Notes under the pieces: model-generated | What the model saw: the letters and a program-made list of their open reading frames with translations, nothing else | Databases searched by the model: none | Told to the model about the DNA's origin: nothing | Part shown: positions 1-5,979 of the stretch, piece after piece | Position numbering within the stretch: the stretch's first letter is position 1 | How the letters are laid out: every line of letters starts with the position of its first letter | DNA from: a virus | IMG/VR virus record: IMGVR_UViG_3300011116_000272 | Coordinates: 1 to 34,553 of that record | Strand: one strand, 5' to 3' | Length of the DNA stretch: 34,553 bases | Translations under genes and position numbers: made by a program

Positions 1-458
1 TCTATGGCGACCCTCGCGGCGGCGAAAGTGCTGACCGTATGTGGGAGATACCCAATGTAGTATATTGGACCCCGCCATATCCTATGTTTTATAGTGATGG
101 TAAGGAAACTCCCTTACCTCGCATTAGGGTGCATAAAAAGACAGTCCAGACATTTACAGATGCTTTTACCGATGTGCTACAGACTATGGGGCATGATAAA
201 ATTAAAGAATTGCATCTGGATGTGACAGGCGGAGTATTTTGTTATAGATTGCAGCGCAATGGTTCATCTTTATCAGTTCATTCGTGGGCTTGTGCCATTG
301 ATATGGACCCCCAAAGAAACCAATACCCTTCTCATTGGAAGGCTGGAATGATTGACCAAACTTTTGTTGAAATTATGAAAAAGCATGGTTTTACATGGAG
401 GGGAGAGACAGGGGATAATGACCCCATGCACTTCCAATTAGCTAGGAGATCAAAATGA
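1..458 (+). CDS. M15-family peptidase endolysin, 5' end missing
   Basis: Cell-wall hydrolase, probably an L-alanyl-D-glutamate or D-Ala-D-Ala type carboxypeptidase of the M15 (VanY/Peptidase_M15_4) family that cuts peptidoglycan cross-bridges at lysis. The reading frame (codons starting at base 3) is already open at the window edge and encodes YGDPRGGESADRMWE before the first ATG at 39, and YGDPR is typical of the start of these endolysins, so the true start lies outside the window. Zinc-site motifs are visible: SVHSWACAIDMD (His81 and Asp88 counted from the Met at 39) and DPMHFQ (Asp128, His131). It is followed by a holin-like gene through an ATGA overlap, then by spanin-like genes, which makes a lysis cassette. 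Family assignment is confident; the exact bond cut is inferred. Confidence 0.9.
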   Translation, partial: YGDPRGGESADRMWEIPNVVYWTPPYPMFYSDGKETPLPRIRVHKKTVQTFTDAFTDVLQTMGHDKIKELHLDVTGGVFCYRLQRNGSSLSVHSWACAIDMDPQRNQYPSHWKAGMIDQTFVEIMKKHGFTWRGETGDNDPMHFQLARRSK

Positions 459-625
459 ACAAAGATCAGGTTGGCGGTATTATCCGCGCTGTGCTGGCTG
501 CTCTGGCTGGTTATGCTGCTGGTAAAGGAATTATTTCTTCAGGCATGGCAAGCGAGCTGGTTGGAGCTGGCGTCACTATTGGTGTTGCCATTTGGTCAGT
601 TATTTCAAATAAGACTACTGCTTGA
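455..625 (+). CDS. Small holin-like membrane protein
   Basis: A 56-residue protein that begins MNKDQVGGIIRAVLAALAGY and has two alanine/glycine-rich hydrophobic segments (about residues 8-25 and 31-50) joined by a short polar turn, with a Lys/Thr tail. Size, topology and place directly after the endolysin fit a phage holin that makes membrane lesions for endolysin release; it resembles the family named after Pam3 gp28. The start ATG overlaps the endolysin stop (ATGA), which implies translational coupling, and the stop overlaps the TTG start of the next gene. A longer frame over the same bases is a shadow. Holin role is inferred from family resemblance and context. Confidence 0.8.
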   Translation: MNKDQVGGIIRAVLAALAGYAAGKGIISSGMASELVGAGVTIGVAIWSVISNKTTA

Positions 626-828
626 GCTGGCTAACTGTATTGTTAGCTTTGATTAAAGCTGTTGAAGCTTTGAGTTCTTATTTATCTGAAAAGCGGCTTA
701 TCTCGGCAGAGGATGCTAAGATAGCCGCTGATGCTATGCGGAGAGTCAACGATGCGTTTGCTGCTGGCAATGCTATTGACGTTACCCCTGGCAAATTGCG
801 CGACCATGACGACAATCAACGCAATTAA
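622..828 (+). CDS. Rz-like (i-spanin-like) small lysis protein
   Basis: A 68-residue protein started from TTG inside the TTGA overlap with the holin-like stop. It has a short hydrophobic N-terminus (LTVLLALIKAVEAL), then a charged, helix-rich region with many Ala, Glu, Lys and Arg residues (about residues 20-50), and a polar tail. A membrane anchor followed by a periplasmic helix, with a lipoprotein-like gene embedded downstream in another frame, is the Rz/Rz1 pattern. It has no strong sequence signature of a named spanin family, so the assignment rests on architecture and position. The TTG start is chosen because it is coupled to the upstream stop and no better ATG keeps the hydrophobic segment. 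Confidence 0.6.
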   Translation: MSWLTVLLALIKAVEALSSYLSEKRLISAEDAKIAADAMRRVNDAFAAGNAIDVTPGKLRDHDDNQRN

Positions 829-940
829 CACGCAAGTTTGCCAAGTTTGGGTTCCTGTTTCTTGGTCGTCCAAAGATACAGATCAGACAATCAAAGAAAT
901 TAAGATCAATAACGCTAGGCGCGAAGCCTATTGCATTTAA
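752..940 (+). CDS. Rz1-like small lipoprotein/signal-bearing lysis protein
   Basis: A 62-residue product starting MRLLLAMLLTLPLANCATM, a typical lipoprotein-type signal with a candidate modified cysteine at residue 16. The lipobox (LANC) is imperfect at -1. The rest contains Trp-rich and Asp/Thr-rich segments and ends RREAYCI, the layout of small proteins often found last in phage lysis cassettes. It overlaps the preceding gene by 77 bases in a different frame, as Rz1 does with Rz. An upstream in-frame ATG at 731 would add seven residues and bury the signal, so 752 is preferred. It ends four bases into the convergent glycosyltransferase gene. Outer-membrane spanin is the likely role; this is inference. 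Confidence 0.6.
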   Translation: MRLLLAMLLTLPLANCATMTTINAINTQVCQVWVPVSWSSKDTDQTIKEIKINNARREAYCI

Positions 941-1725
941 TCTACTTTGAGAAACGTACCTTCAAAGAGATAACTACCCATGTGTCCTAGATCCATCCAA
1001 GGTGCAATGTAGATCTTGCCGCCATTCAAGCGCCATGTTCTACAGAAGTGGTAATCCTCAGACAGTAGGCGTTCAGTGCCAGGTTCAATGCTGGTGGTGA
1101 AATATTCTGAAATGCGTTCCTGCATCCCTATTGTACCGGCCTGATCCAGAACATCATTATTATATGCCGGAACTTTCTTCTTCAGCTTATCAAACACCTT
1201 ACGCTTGATAAGCATCATTCCAGTGCCAGCCGCCCACACTTCCAGAGGCTTGTCATTAGGAACTGTAATATCTGGTTTATAATCTATTAGATTAACCACC
1301 CATGATCCTGTGTGATTTTTTAGCTGCTCAATAGGCACGTCTTTTTTAACCGCATTGCTAACTGTGTGCCAGTTAACTTCTTTCTTCGGATAAACTCCGC
1401 AGATAATGTCCTTGTCTGCGTCAAACATTCTAAGAACGTCATAACCGTTCCATTTAATGTCTGCGTCAACAAATAACAAATGAGTGCAATCTGTCTGCAT
1501 GAACGAATGAGCCAGAGCATTTCTAGCCCTAGTAATTAGACTTTCGTTGAACATGAATGAAATACACGCTTCAATGCCAGCAGTTTGGAAAGCCGCTTGC
1601 ATCATAATAATAGACTGTGTGTAAACACCTGAACACATACCGCCATACATGGGAGTAGCGATAAAGACTTTAATCTTTTCAGGTTTTTTTTCTGATACTG
1701 GTTTCTTGATTGGTTTCTTTGCCAT
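937..1725 (-). CDS. Glycosyltransferase family 2-like / Anp1-like protein
   Basis: A 262-residue protein with a Lys/Pro-rich N-terminal tail (residues 1-18), then a GT-A-type core: KVFIATPMYGGM (19-30), SLITRARNALAH (62-73) and a DxD motif in LLFVDADI (83-90) that would bind a metal and a nucleotide sugar. The downstream WAAGTGMMLIKR and a late SEDYHFCRTW acidic motif also fit. It would transfer a sugar to phage DNA, a virion protein or a host glycan; the sequence does not say which. The ribosome site GAGGGATCAAA precedes the ATG. It is the last gene of the minus-strand early operon and meets the lysis cassette tail to tail, with 4 bases of overlap and no obvious terminator. Confidence 0.85.
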   Translation of the reverse strand: MAKKPIKKPVSEKKPEKIKVFIATPMYGGMCSGVYTQSIIMMQAAFQTAGIEACISFMFNESLITRARNALAHSFMQTDCTHLLFVDADIKWNGYDVLRMFDADKDIICGVYPKKEVNWHTVSNAVKKDVPIEQLKNHTGSWVVNLIDYKPDITVPNDKPLEVWAAGTGMMLIKRKVFDKLKKKVPAYNNDVLDQAGTIGMQERISEYFTTSIEPGTERLLSEDYHFCRTWRLNGGKIYIAPWMDLGHMGSYLFEGTFLKVD

Positions 1726-1738
1726 TTTGATCCCTCTT

Positions 1739-2296
1739 TTAGTAGTACAACGTCCCCACCCAAGGCGGGATCTTCGCGTTAACAGCCATTTTAATATACT
1801 TCTGGCGGTAACGCTCTGCTTTGCGAATCAGGAGTTTATTAAATGGACTACCTGATACATGGCAAGAGGCCATTTGAGCCGGTGTTTTAGCACCCAGCTT
1901 AACGCACCTCTCCATATGCCGGATGCCAGCTTCAATTTGCATAGCACAAGAATTATCCAACTCGTATGCACTAATACCTAAACTCTCAGCACTGCCAACA
2001 AGCACCTGTAGTGGACCTATAGCGCGTCCGTGGCGAGTTTTTGGACCCTTGACATGGCAAGTGTAGCCACTCTCGATCTTGGCGATCTTGAGAGCTGGCT
2101 CGACCCATTGCGAACCAAGCCTTGAGTTGACTTGACTTGCAATAGACCTCGCCACTTCCTGTTTGCTCGTCGGAGATGATGCGGAGTGTGAACCATATTT
2201 AGCAAAGAATTGACCAGGCGTTTCATCTTCATAAGCTTGCACAGAAATAGCCATGACAGCCATCGCTGCTATTGATGCTGTTAAGGTTCTAATCAT
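1739..2296 (-). CDS. Secreted lytic transglycosylase-like (SLT) protein
   Basis: A 185-residue protein that begins MIRTLTASIAAMAVMAISVQA, a likely signal peptide with a possible cut after VQA. The mature part has the goose-lysozyme/SLT pattern: catalytic Glu75 in KIAKIESGYTC, GPLQV at 94-98, and a downstream helix with Cys residues. It would cleave glycan strands in the periplasm. The start at 2296 is preferred over a far upstream one because GGAGAGG lies just ahead and the signal peptide begins there; the start also overlaps the stop of the previous gene (ATGA). This is a second wall-active enzyme besides the M15 endolysin and sits in the early operon, so it may act in early remodelling or lysis. 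Confidence 0.75.
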   Translation of the reverse strand: MIRTLTASIAAMAVMAISVQAYEDETPGQFFAKYGSHSASSPTSKQEVARSIASQVNSRLGSQWVEPALKIAKIESGYTCHVKGPKTRHGRAIGPLQVLVGSAESLGISAYELDNSCAMQIEAGIRHMERCVKLGAKTPAQMASCHVSGSPFNKLLIRKAERYRQKYIKMAVNAKIPPWVGTLYY

Positions 2297-2508
2297 TTTT
2301 TCCTCTCCAGTGCTTTTTGAGCAACGCGCCTCATTCCCTGCGACACCGAGCAACACTCCCACCCATCAGACAGGTCACGCAGCGCCGCCTCCAGCTTTTC
2401 AATGCGATCGTCTTGCTTTTCCAAGTGACCAAACGTGACCTCACACGCTCTTATCAACGTGCCATCTGGCAACAGACCGTTCACCATTTTTGTCATACGA
2501 TCAGTCAT
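2293..2508 (-). CDS. Small coiled-coil protein of unknown function
   Basis: A 71-residue protein (MTDRMTKMVNGLLPDG...). Residues about 28-48 (HLEKQDDRIEKLEAALRDL) form a likely short coiled coil, followed by WECCSVSQGMRRVAQKALERKK. No family recognised. A start two codons upstream (2514) is possible, but the AAAGGA ribosome site lies only one base from it and at proper distance from the ATG at 2508. The stop overlaps the start of the lytic transglycosylase gene (ATGA), so the two are probably translationally coupled. The preceding 74 bases to the next gene hold no convincing gene. Confidence 0.6.
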   Translation of the reverse strand: MTDRMTKMVNGLLPDGTLIRACEVTFGHLEKQDDRIEKLEAALRDLSDGWECCSVSQGMRRVAQKALERKK

Positions 2509-2582
2509 CTTCATATCCTTTAATTAGACCATGTCGGTATTTAACAATTTGGCATGATCGTTAAGTAAGGCCATGCCCTTCT

Positions 2583-2888
2583 TCAACGTCTATCTTCCGA
2601 AAAATACAGGTCTGGAACAAACGAATACTTGCCTTCATTGTTGATAGCACCAACATAACAAGCTTTAGCAATAATCCTACTCTGCATAGCGTAGGACTCT
2701 GGTGTGCTTGCATCCATGCCGACAATATCTAAAAATCCGCTTTCTAGCTGTTTTATGCGATATATTAGCTTGTTAATATCGCGCTTATCAACTGGAAGCG
2801 TATTCCAAGGATCTGAACCAGCTTCATTGCGAAGTTTTTCAATTAAAGCATCAACTTCTTTTTTAAAGTGATCGAAATTGTCAACCAT
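2583..2888 (-). CDS. Hypothetical protein, early operon
   Basis: A 101-residue protein beginning MVDNFDHFKKEVDALIEKLR, mostly helical by composition with an Asp/Glu/Lys-rich N-terminal half and a C-terminal segment ending YFSEDRR. I do not recognise a family. A longer frame starts at 2954, but the extra 22 residues are translated from inside the previous gene in another frame and look like noise, and GGAAAGA lies ahead of the ATG at 2888. It overlaps the end of the DUF6378-like gene by 8 bases, which fits co-translation within the minus-strand operon. Confidence 0.6.
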   Translation of the reverse strand: MVDNFDHFKKEVDALIEKLRNEAGSDPWNTLPVDKRDINKLIYRIKQLESGFLDIVGMDASTPESYAMQSRIIAKACYVGAINNEGKYSFVPDLYFSEDRR

Positions 2889-3216
2889 TTGCAGGTCTTT
2901 CCGGTGCAAACTTCTTAGCAAATTCAGCAATATCATCTTCAATAGAAATATCATTCACGTTAAACTTGTAATCGTCTGCCGCAAGAACAGCATAACCAGA
3001 AATATCGTTCCAATGTTCTGACGAGTGATTATTGCCAAACATGATACGCGACAATTTAGGGCAAATCATCTCGATTGCCTCTCTTTGCTGATCTGTCAGC
3101 TTTGTCCAATTATCGCCTTGCGCCAGGACAGACTTTAGTTGTTGGCTCATTAGCGCGACCTTAGCAAAGTCACCATGTGTCTTTGAACGATCAAAGATAA
3201 TCTTCTCAATAGTCAT
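2881..3216 (-). CDS. DUF6378-like phage protein
   Basis: A 111-residue protein with the features I associate with DUF6378: THGDFAKVALMSQQLK near the N-terminus, an internal QREAIEMICPKLSRIMFGN block, and a SEHWNDISGYAVLA block. This family is common in phages and Alphaproteobacteria and has no assigned function; the His and Asp residues in HGDF and HWNDIxGY resemble those of small phage nucleotide-related proteins, but that is only a resemblance. The start overlaps the stop of the upstream small gene (ATGA). It belongs to the minus-strand early operon. Confidence 0.75.
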   Translation of the reverse strand: MTIEKIIFDRSKTHGDFAKVALMSQQLKSVLAQGDNWTKLTDQQREAIEMICPKLSRIMFGNNHSSEHWNDISGYAVLAADDYKFNVNDISIEDDIAEFAKKFAPERPANG

Positions 3217-3407
3217 TTAACGTCCCCTGATTTTTTAATAGAATTGCGTAATTGCATATGAGTAATTGCGCGTAGTTTTGCGTCAATCCTCTTTGTTTCC
3301 CTGTGCGCCATCTGAGCCACTTTGCGTTGCGCCCTGAGAGACCGTATTTCCTCCGGTGGTCGTGGACATATTAGTTTCCACCACAGCCTGTCTAGCCAGC
3401 GTAACAT
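3213..3407 (-). CDS. Small basic protein embedded in the 3' end of the nuclease gene
   Basis: A 64-residue, very basic protein (MLRWLDRLWWKLICPRPPEE...) with a Trp-rich N-terminus and a Lys/Arg-rich C-terminal half. It overlaps the upstream PD-(D/E)xK nuclease gene by 125 bases in a different frame. It is judged real because AGGGGAAGG lies just ahead of its ATG, the same GGGGA-type site used by several other early genes here, and its stop is coupled (ATGA) to the DUF6378-like gene. In the overlap the nuclease reads a low-complexity Thr/Gly/Ser/Gln tail, which would tolerate a second frame. Function unknown. Confidence 0.6.
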   Translation of the reverse strand: MLRWLDRLWWKLICPRPPEEIRSLRAQRKVAQMAHRETKRIDAKLRAITHMQLRNSIKKSGDVK

Positions 3408-3714
3408 TGCCTTCCCCTATTATTGATAGAAAGTCATCCAAACGCATAATTACAATAGGCTCTTTACGATCTGCCTTGGCTATGACTACGGGAGTTAACT
3501 TCTCCCCCGCAGCTTTGATTGCCTGATCCAGCCAAGTGTAAACAGCTATCTTCGCGTAACGCTTACACTCGAATAGCCATTTGCCAATGATGATGTCACC
3601 ACCACTGTCTCTGGTCTGGGTCAGATTGCGAGACGCAGAATAACCACGGTCCTTCAAGATGTTAACAACATCTCGCTCCCAATTATGTCCTTTGTCTCGC
3701 TGTGACTTGCTCAA
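3283..3714 (-). CDS. PD-(D/E)xK nuclease, Holliday-junction-resolvase-like
   Basis: A 143-residue protein. Residues 9-105 have the restriction-endonuclease-like fold pattern used by archaeal-type junction resolvases and phage nucleases: GHNWERDVV (Glu13), RDSGGDI (Asp40), and FECKRY (Glu49-x-Lys51). It would cut recombination or replication intermediates. It starts from TTG at 3714, in a TTGA overlap with the stop of the SSB-like gene. Residues 112-143 are Thr/Ser/Gly/Gln-rich and lie over the embedded small gene. The place after exonuclease, RecT and SSB-like genes supports a recombination role. Whether it resolves four-way junctions is inferred. Confidence 0.8.
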   Translation of the reverse strand: MSKSQRDKGHNWERDVVNILKDRGYSASRNLTQTRDSGGDIIIGKWLFECKRYAKIAVYTWLDQAIKAAGEKLTPVVIAKADRKEPIVIMRLDDFLSIIGEGNVTLARQAVVETNMSTTTGGNTVSQGATQSGSDGAQGNKED

Positions 3715-3980
3715 AACGGTACATCCCCATCGTCAATATTGACCACTTTAGGATATTGTTGCTCAGTCTTGTTTGCTCCAGCCTTGTAGTTGTTAATGAC
3801 TAAACTGTACAGGGGAGCAACAGAAGTCTGCCGAATCCAGCCTGACAATTTAATAACATCACCAGCCTTATAATCCTGATCCAATTTAAGCTCGCCTTGC
3901 AAGTCTGGGCCTTTTGGATTTGTTTTGTCCTTATTTGTGAACAAAACACCACTGCCTTCACGCCTCTCCATCTGTGCCAT
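3711..3980 (-). CDS. SSB-like small protein with acidic C-terminal tip (DUF736-like)
   Basis: An 89-residue protein. The core GSGVLFTNKDKTNPKGPDLQG, then GDVIKLSGWIRQT, resembles small OB-like or DUF736-type proteins. It ends NIDDGDVPF, close to the acidic tip (DDDIPF) by which bacterial SSB recruits recombination and replication partners. The likely role is binding single-stranded DNA made by the exonuclease and handing it to RecT or the nuclease. ATG at 3980 has AAAGGA seven bases upstream; the gene overlaps the end of recT by 23 bases. Family is moderately sure, SSB function is inferred from the tip and the neighbours. Confidence 0.65.
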   Translation of the reverse strand: MAQMERREGSGVLFTNKDKTNPKGPDLQGELKLDQDYKAGDVIKLSGWIRQTSVAPLYSLVINNYKAGANKTEQQYPKVVNIDDGDVPF

Positions 3981-4731
3981 CTTCTATTCCTTTCAGTTGA
4001 TTGAAAACCATCATGTTAACTGCGTTAAGAGCCAAGAGCTTCAGACGTTTTTCTTCGTCGTTCATCTTCTTGGAATTATTGACACTAGAAGAGAGTTTAT
4101 CAAAGCTCTCCATCCAATCTTGAGTGTCTATTGCCATTTTATAAATCTTTGGCTCACCACCGTCCATGTCGGGAACCCAAAGAGGAATAGTGCCTTCCGG
4201 CTGCTCTTCTTCAGAACCAAGATCAATAATCGGCTCAAGCTTTCGCATAGTCTTTTTATCATCAAAGTCCATCACTTCCTCGACTGCATAATGTCCAAGG
4301 ATGCAAGCCGGATATACGCGCCTAATACCTTCAGACACGACACGCGCCGCAAGCATTTGACGTGGATATTTCCGCCAATTGTCTTTTGATGCCAAACCGA
4401 TGGACTGGGCTTGTTTCATAGTCCATTCAACTTTCAGATCACCTCCAGCCGGATGAGAGAAAAGCATTTCTACTTTCTCGTCCGTGTAGCAGAGATATTC
4501 AACCCTGCCACCCGATAGCTGAAACCGCGCCAATAAGGCTTGCGACTTGAGAGCCGGACGACCCTGTATAATGTCGTACTCTTGAGCCACCGTGGCAGGA
4601 TGCTTGCCTTCAGCTTGCGCGATAGACATAAGCGCGAGTACCTGGTTAACTTCTTTAAGACCAAAGAAGCCGGATTTGACAATTGCATTTGCCATCCTTT
4701 CCTGATCGTCGAATGATATGAGTGCGTTCAT
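3958..4731 (-). CDS. recT: RecT-family single-strand annealing recombinase
   Basis: A 257-residue protein of the size of phage RecT/Redbeta-like annealases. The conserved RecT-type blocks are visible: a helix-rich N-terminus (KSGFFGLKEVNQVLALMSIA), IIQGRPALKSQALLARF near residue 55-72, and NWRKYPRQMLAARVVSEGIRRVYP near 118-141. It coats single-stranded DNA and anneals complementary strands. It follows the exonuclease with a 4-base overlap (ATGA), the classical two-gene annealing recombination unit, and is followed by the SSB-like gene. The C-terminal third is acidic and variable. Confidence 0.85.
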   Translation of the reverse strand: MNALISFDDQERMANAIVKSGFFGLKEVNQVLALMSIAQAEGKHPATVAQEYDIIQGRPALKSQALLARFQLSGGRVEYLCYTDEKVEMLFSHPAGGDLKVEWTMKQAQSIGLASKDNWRKYPRQMLAARVVSEGIRRVYPACILGHYAVEEVMDFDDKKTMRKLEPIIDLGSEEEQPEGTIPLWVPDMDGGEPKIYKMAIDTQDWMESFDKLSSSVNNSKKMNDEEKRLKLLALNAVNMMVFNQLKGIEDGTDGEA

Positions 4732-5627
4732 TTTACTAAAAACCTCCGTGAGCCAGGCTGCTCAACAATAAATGATTCGTACAAGGCAGGTTGAGATTGT
4801 TTGAATAGATCCGCTGAGAACCTTTTGCTTGGCTTGGCTTGTTTCCAACTGACCAACACTTCACCAGCAACATTTCTGATCTCTGCTTTGTTAGCCAGAT
4901 AGTTTTGAAGAATGACAGTGTTCTTTTCTTCCCACTCTTCTAGCTCTTTGATCTTTTGCTTGATGGATTTCAATCCAGTAACAATGCCCTCGATATAAGA
5001 ATTGGCAATCACTGCTTGCCCATTCTCATTCCTGTACTTGTATCGCGCTTGCTCAATTGTTTCAGCATCTGGCAGCTCGCCAGTCTGAGCCATCGCCCAC
5101 CAAACCGCAGCGCGTTTGATATGCTCTTCCTTCATCTCGTCTGTGACAATGATCTTCCAATAACGGAAACGCTGACCTCCAAATAAAACAGCAAACCAGA
5201 TGTGAGGCTTATTGAACACAACTGCTTCATGCACACACTGCACAATGTCCGGCTCCGGCAAGTCCATTGCATCTTCATCCATCTCTGGATACTTGCTGAT
5301 CGAAGCTGCATGGAAGTTCTTAACTTCTAATAGGCCGCCGTCATTGGTTTCAAAGTCACCATGTGCGCGAAGCCAGGTATGTTCTGAATGAGTGCCGGAC
5401 CAATCTAGATCTCGAACACCAATGCCTGTCTGTTGAGAGAAGAGTTTGCCAATAGTGGGCTGCATTGCCAGACCCATCTGCACAGCTTCTATGCCGCTCA
5501 GATCGTCTTGCTCGCGCTCTCCGCGCTTTTCCCTGATAACATCAATCAAGCCACCATTGACGGCTCTGCGGCTATCTGTGGCCCACCATGCGCTTTTACG
5601 TTCTGCGTCTGAAAATCCATCACTCAT
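4728..5627 (-). CDS. YqaJ/lambda-Exo-type 5'-3' exonuclease
   Basis: A 299-residue protein with the PD-(D/E)xK exonuclease pattern: WWATDSRRAVNGG (Ser and Arg that hold the 5' end), an internal QPTIGKLFSQQTG helix, catalytic Asp91 in HGDFE, and Glu101-x-Lys103 in LLEVKNF. It would degrade one strand of double-stranded DNA ends to make substrate for RecT. A predicted coiled coil lies at about 215-240 (KQKIKELEEWEEK). The start has AAAGGGGACGACT just ahead, and a good promoter at 5654-5682 reads into it. First gene of the minus-strand early operon. Family is confident; YqaJ versus lambda-Exo subtype is not settled. Confidence 0.85.
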   Translation of the reverse strand: MSDGFSDAERKSAWWATDSRRAVNGGLIDVIREKRGEREQDDLSGIEAVQMGLAMQPTIGKLFSQQTGIGVRDLDWSGTHSEHTWLRAHGDFETNDGGLLEVKNFHAASISKYPEMDEDAMDLPEPDIVQCVHEAVVFNKPHIWFAVLFGGQRFRYWKIIVTDEMKEEHIKRAAVWWAMAQTGELPDAETIEQARYKYRNENGQAVIANSYIEGIVTGLKSIKQKIKELEEWEEKNTVILQNYLANKAEIRNVAGEVLVSWKQAKPSKRFSADLFKQSQPALYESFIVEQPGSRRFLVK

Positions 5628-5653
5628 AGTCGTCCCCTTTGGTTACAGCTATA

Positions 5654-5682
5654 GATATATAGATTGCCATTTGCATTGTCAA
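5654..5682 (-). promoter_or_regulatory. Sigma70-type promoter of the recombination operon
   Basis: On the minus strand TTGACA (complement of 5677-5682) and TATATC (complement of 5654-5659) are separated by 17 bases. The -35 is a perfect consensus match. A transcript would start near 5647, about 20 bases ahead of the exonuclease ATG with its GGGGAC ribosome site. The 11-mer GTATATTGACA that holds the -35 box recurs upstream of the ardC-like gene. Confidence 0.7.
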
Positions 5683-5699
5683 TATACTTTTGCTATATT
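5671..5699 (+). promoter_or_regulatory. Sigma70-type promoter of the replication module
   Basis: TTGCAT (5671-5676), a 17-base spacer and TATATT (5694-5699) point rightward to the regulator gene at 5725. The element overlaps the -35 of the divergent early promoter, so polymerase binding in one direction should interfere with the other, and the ribbon-helix-helix-like product made next door would be a natural regulator. Only a sequence match; no experimental support. Confidence 0.5.
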
Positions 5700-5724
5700 G
5701 AATATCATGCAAACAGGAGCAACC

Positions 5725-5979
5725 ATGCAAAAGAAATTACTCGTCATTCCAGATCACATTTATATCAAGATAAAAAAGTTCAGACATTCACAAGAAATAT
5801 CTAGTGAAGCCGAGGCGATTAGAGTTATCCTTGCCGCCGGTATTGCGTTTTTAGAGGGGGAAACAGATGTCGGCTTATCTCAAACAATTACATCAAGAAC
5901 ACATGGCGAGAGCGATCAGACTGGGCAAAGTGGAGAGACCGAAACTGACATTGGTGTCCAAAACTTATCAACAACCTAA
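5725..5979 (+). CDS. Putative ribbon-helix-helix (CopG/Arc-like) regulator
   Basis: An 84-residue protein beginning MQKKLLVIPDHIYIKIKKF. Residues 3-40 read as a short beta strand (KLLVIPDHIY) followed by two helices with a turn (SSEAEAIRVILAAGI), the plan of ribbon-helix-helix DNA-binding proteins. It probably binds the divergent promoter region just upstream. AGGAG lies at proper distance from the ATG at 5725; another in-frame ATG at 5707 would lack a site. The last 113 bases overlap the next gene in another frame, and the C-terminal half (Ser/Thr/Gly/Gln-rich) looks like a tolerated overlap rather than a folded domain. RHH assignment is by pattern only. Confidence 0.6.
   Translation: MQKKLLVIPDHIYIKIKKFRHSQEISSEAEAIRVILAAGIAFLEGETDVGLSQTITSRTHGESDQTGQSGETETDIGVQNLSTT

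Noticed and set aside
2524-2574. 16-codon frame on the minus strand, start MALLNDHAKLL
   Set aside because: Weak ribosome site and no supporting context; may be a leader but cannot be defended.
3925-4389. 154-codon frame on the plus strand
   Set aside because: Antisense shadow of recT; the minus-strand protein has clear family motifs.
5446-5724. Long upstream extension of the regulator gene
   Set aside because: It runs antisense through the exonuclease start and the promoters; the ATG at 5725 has its own AGGAG.
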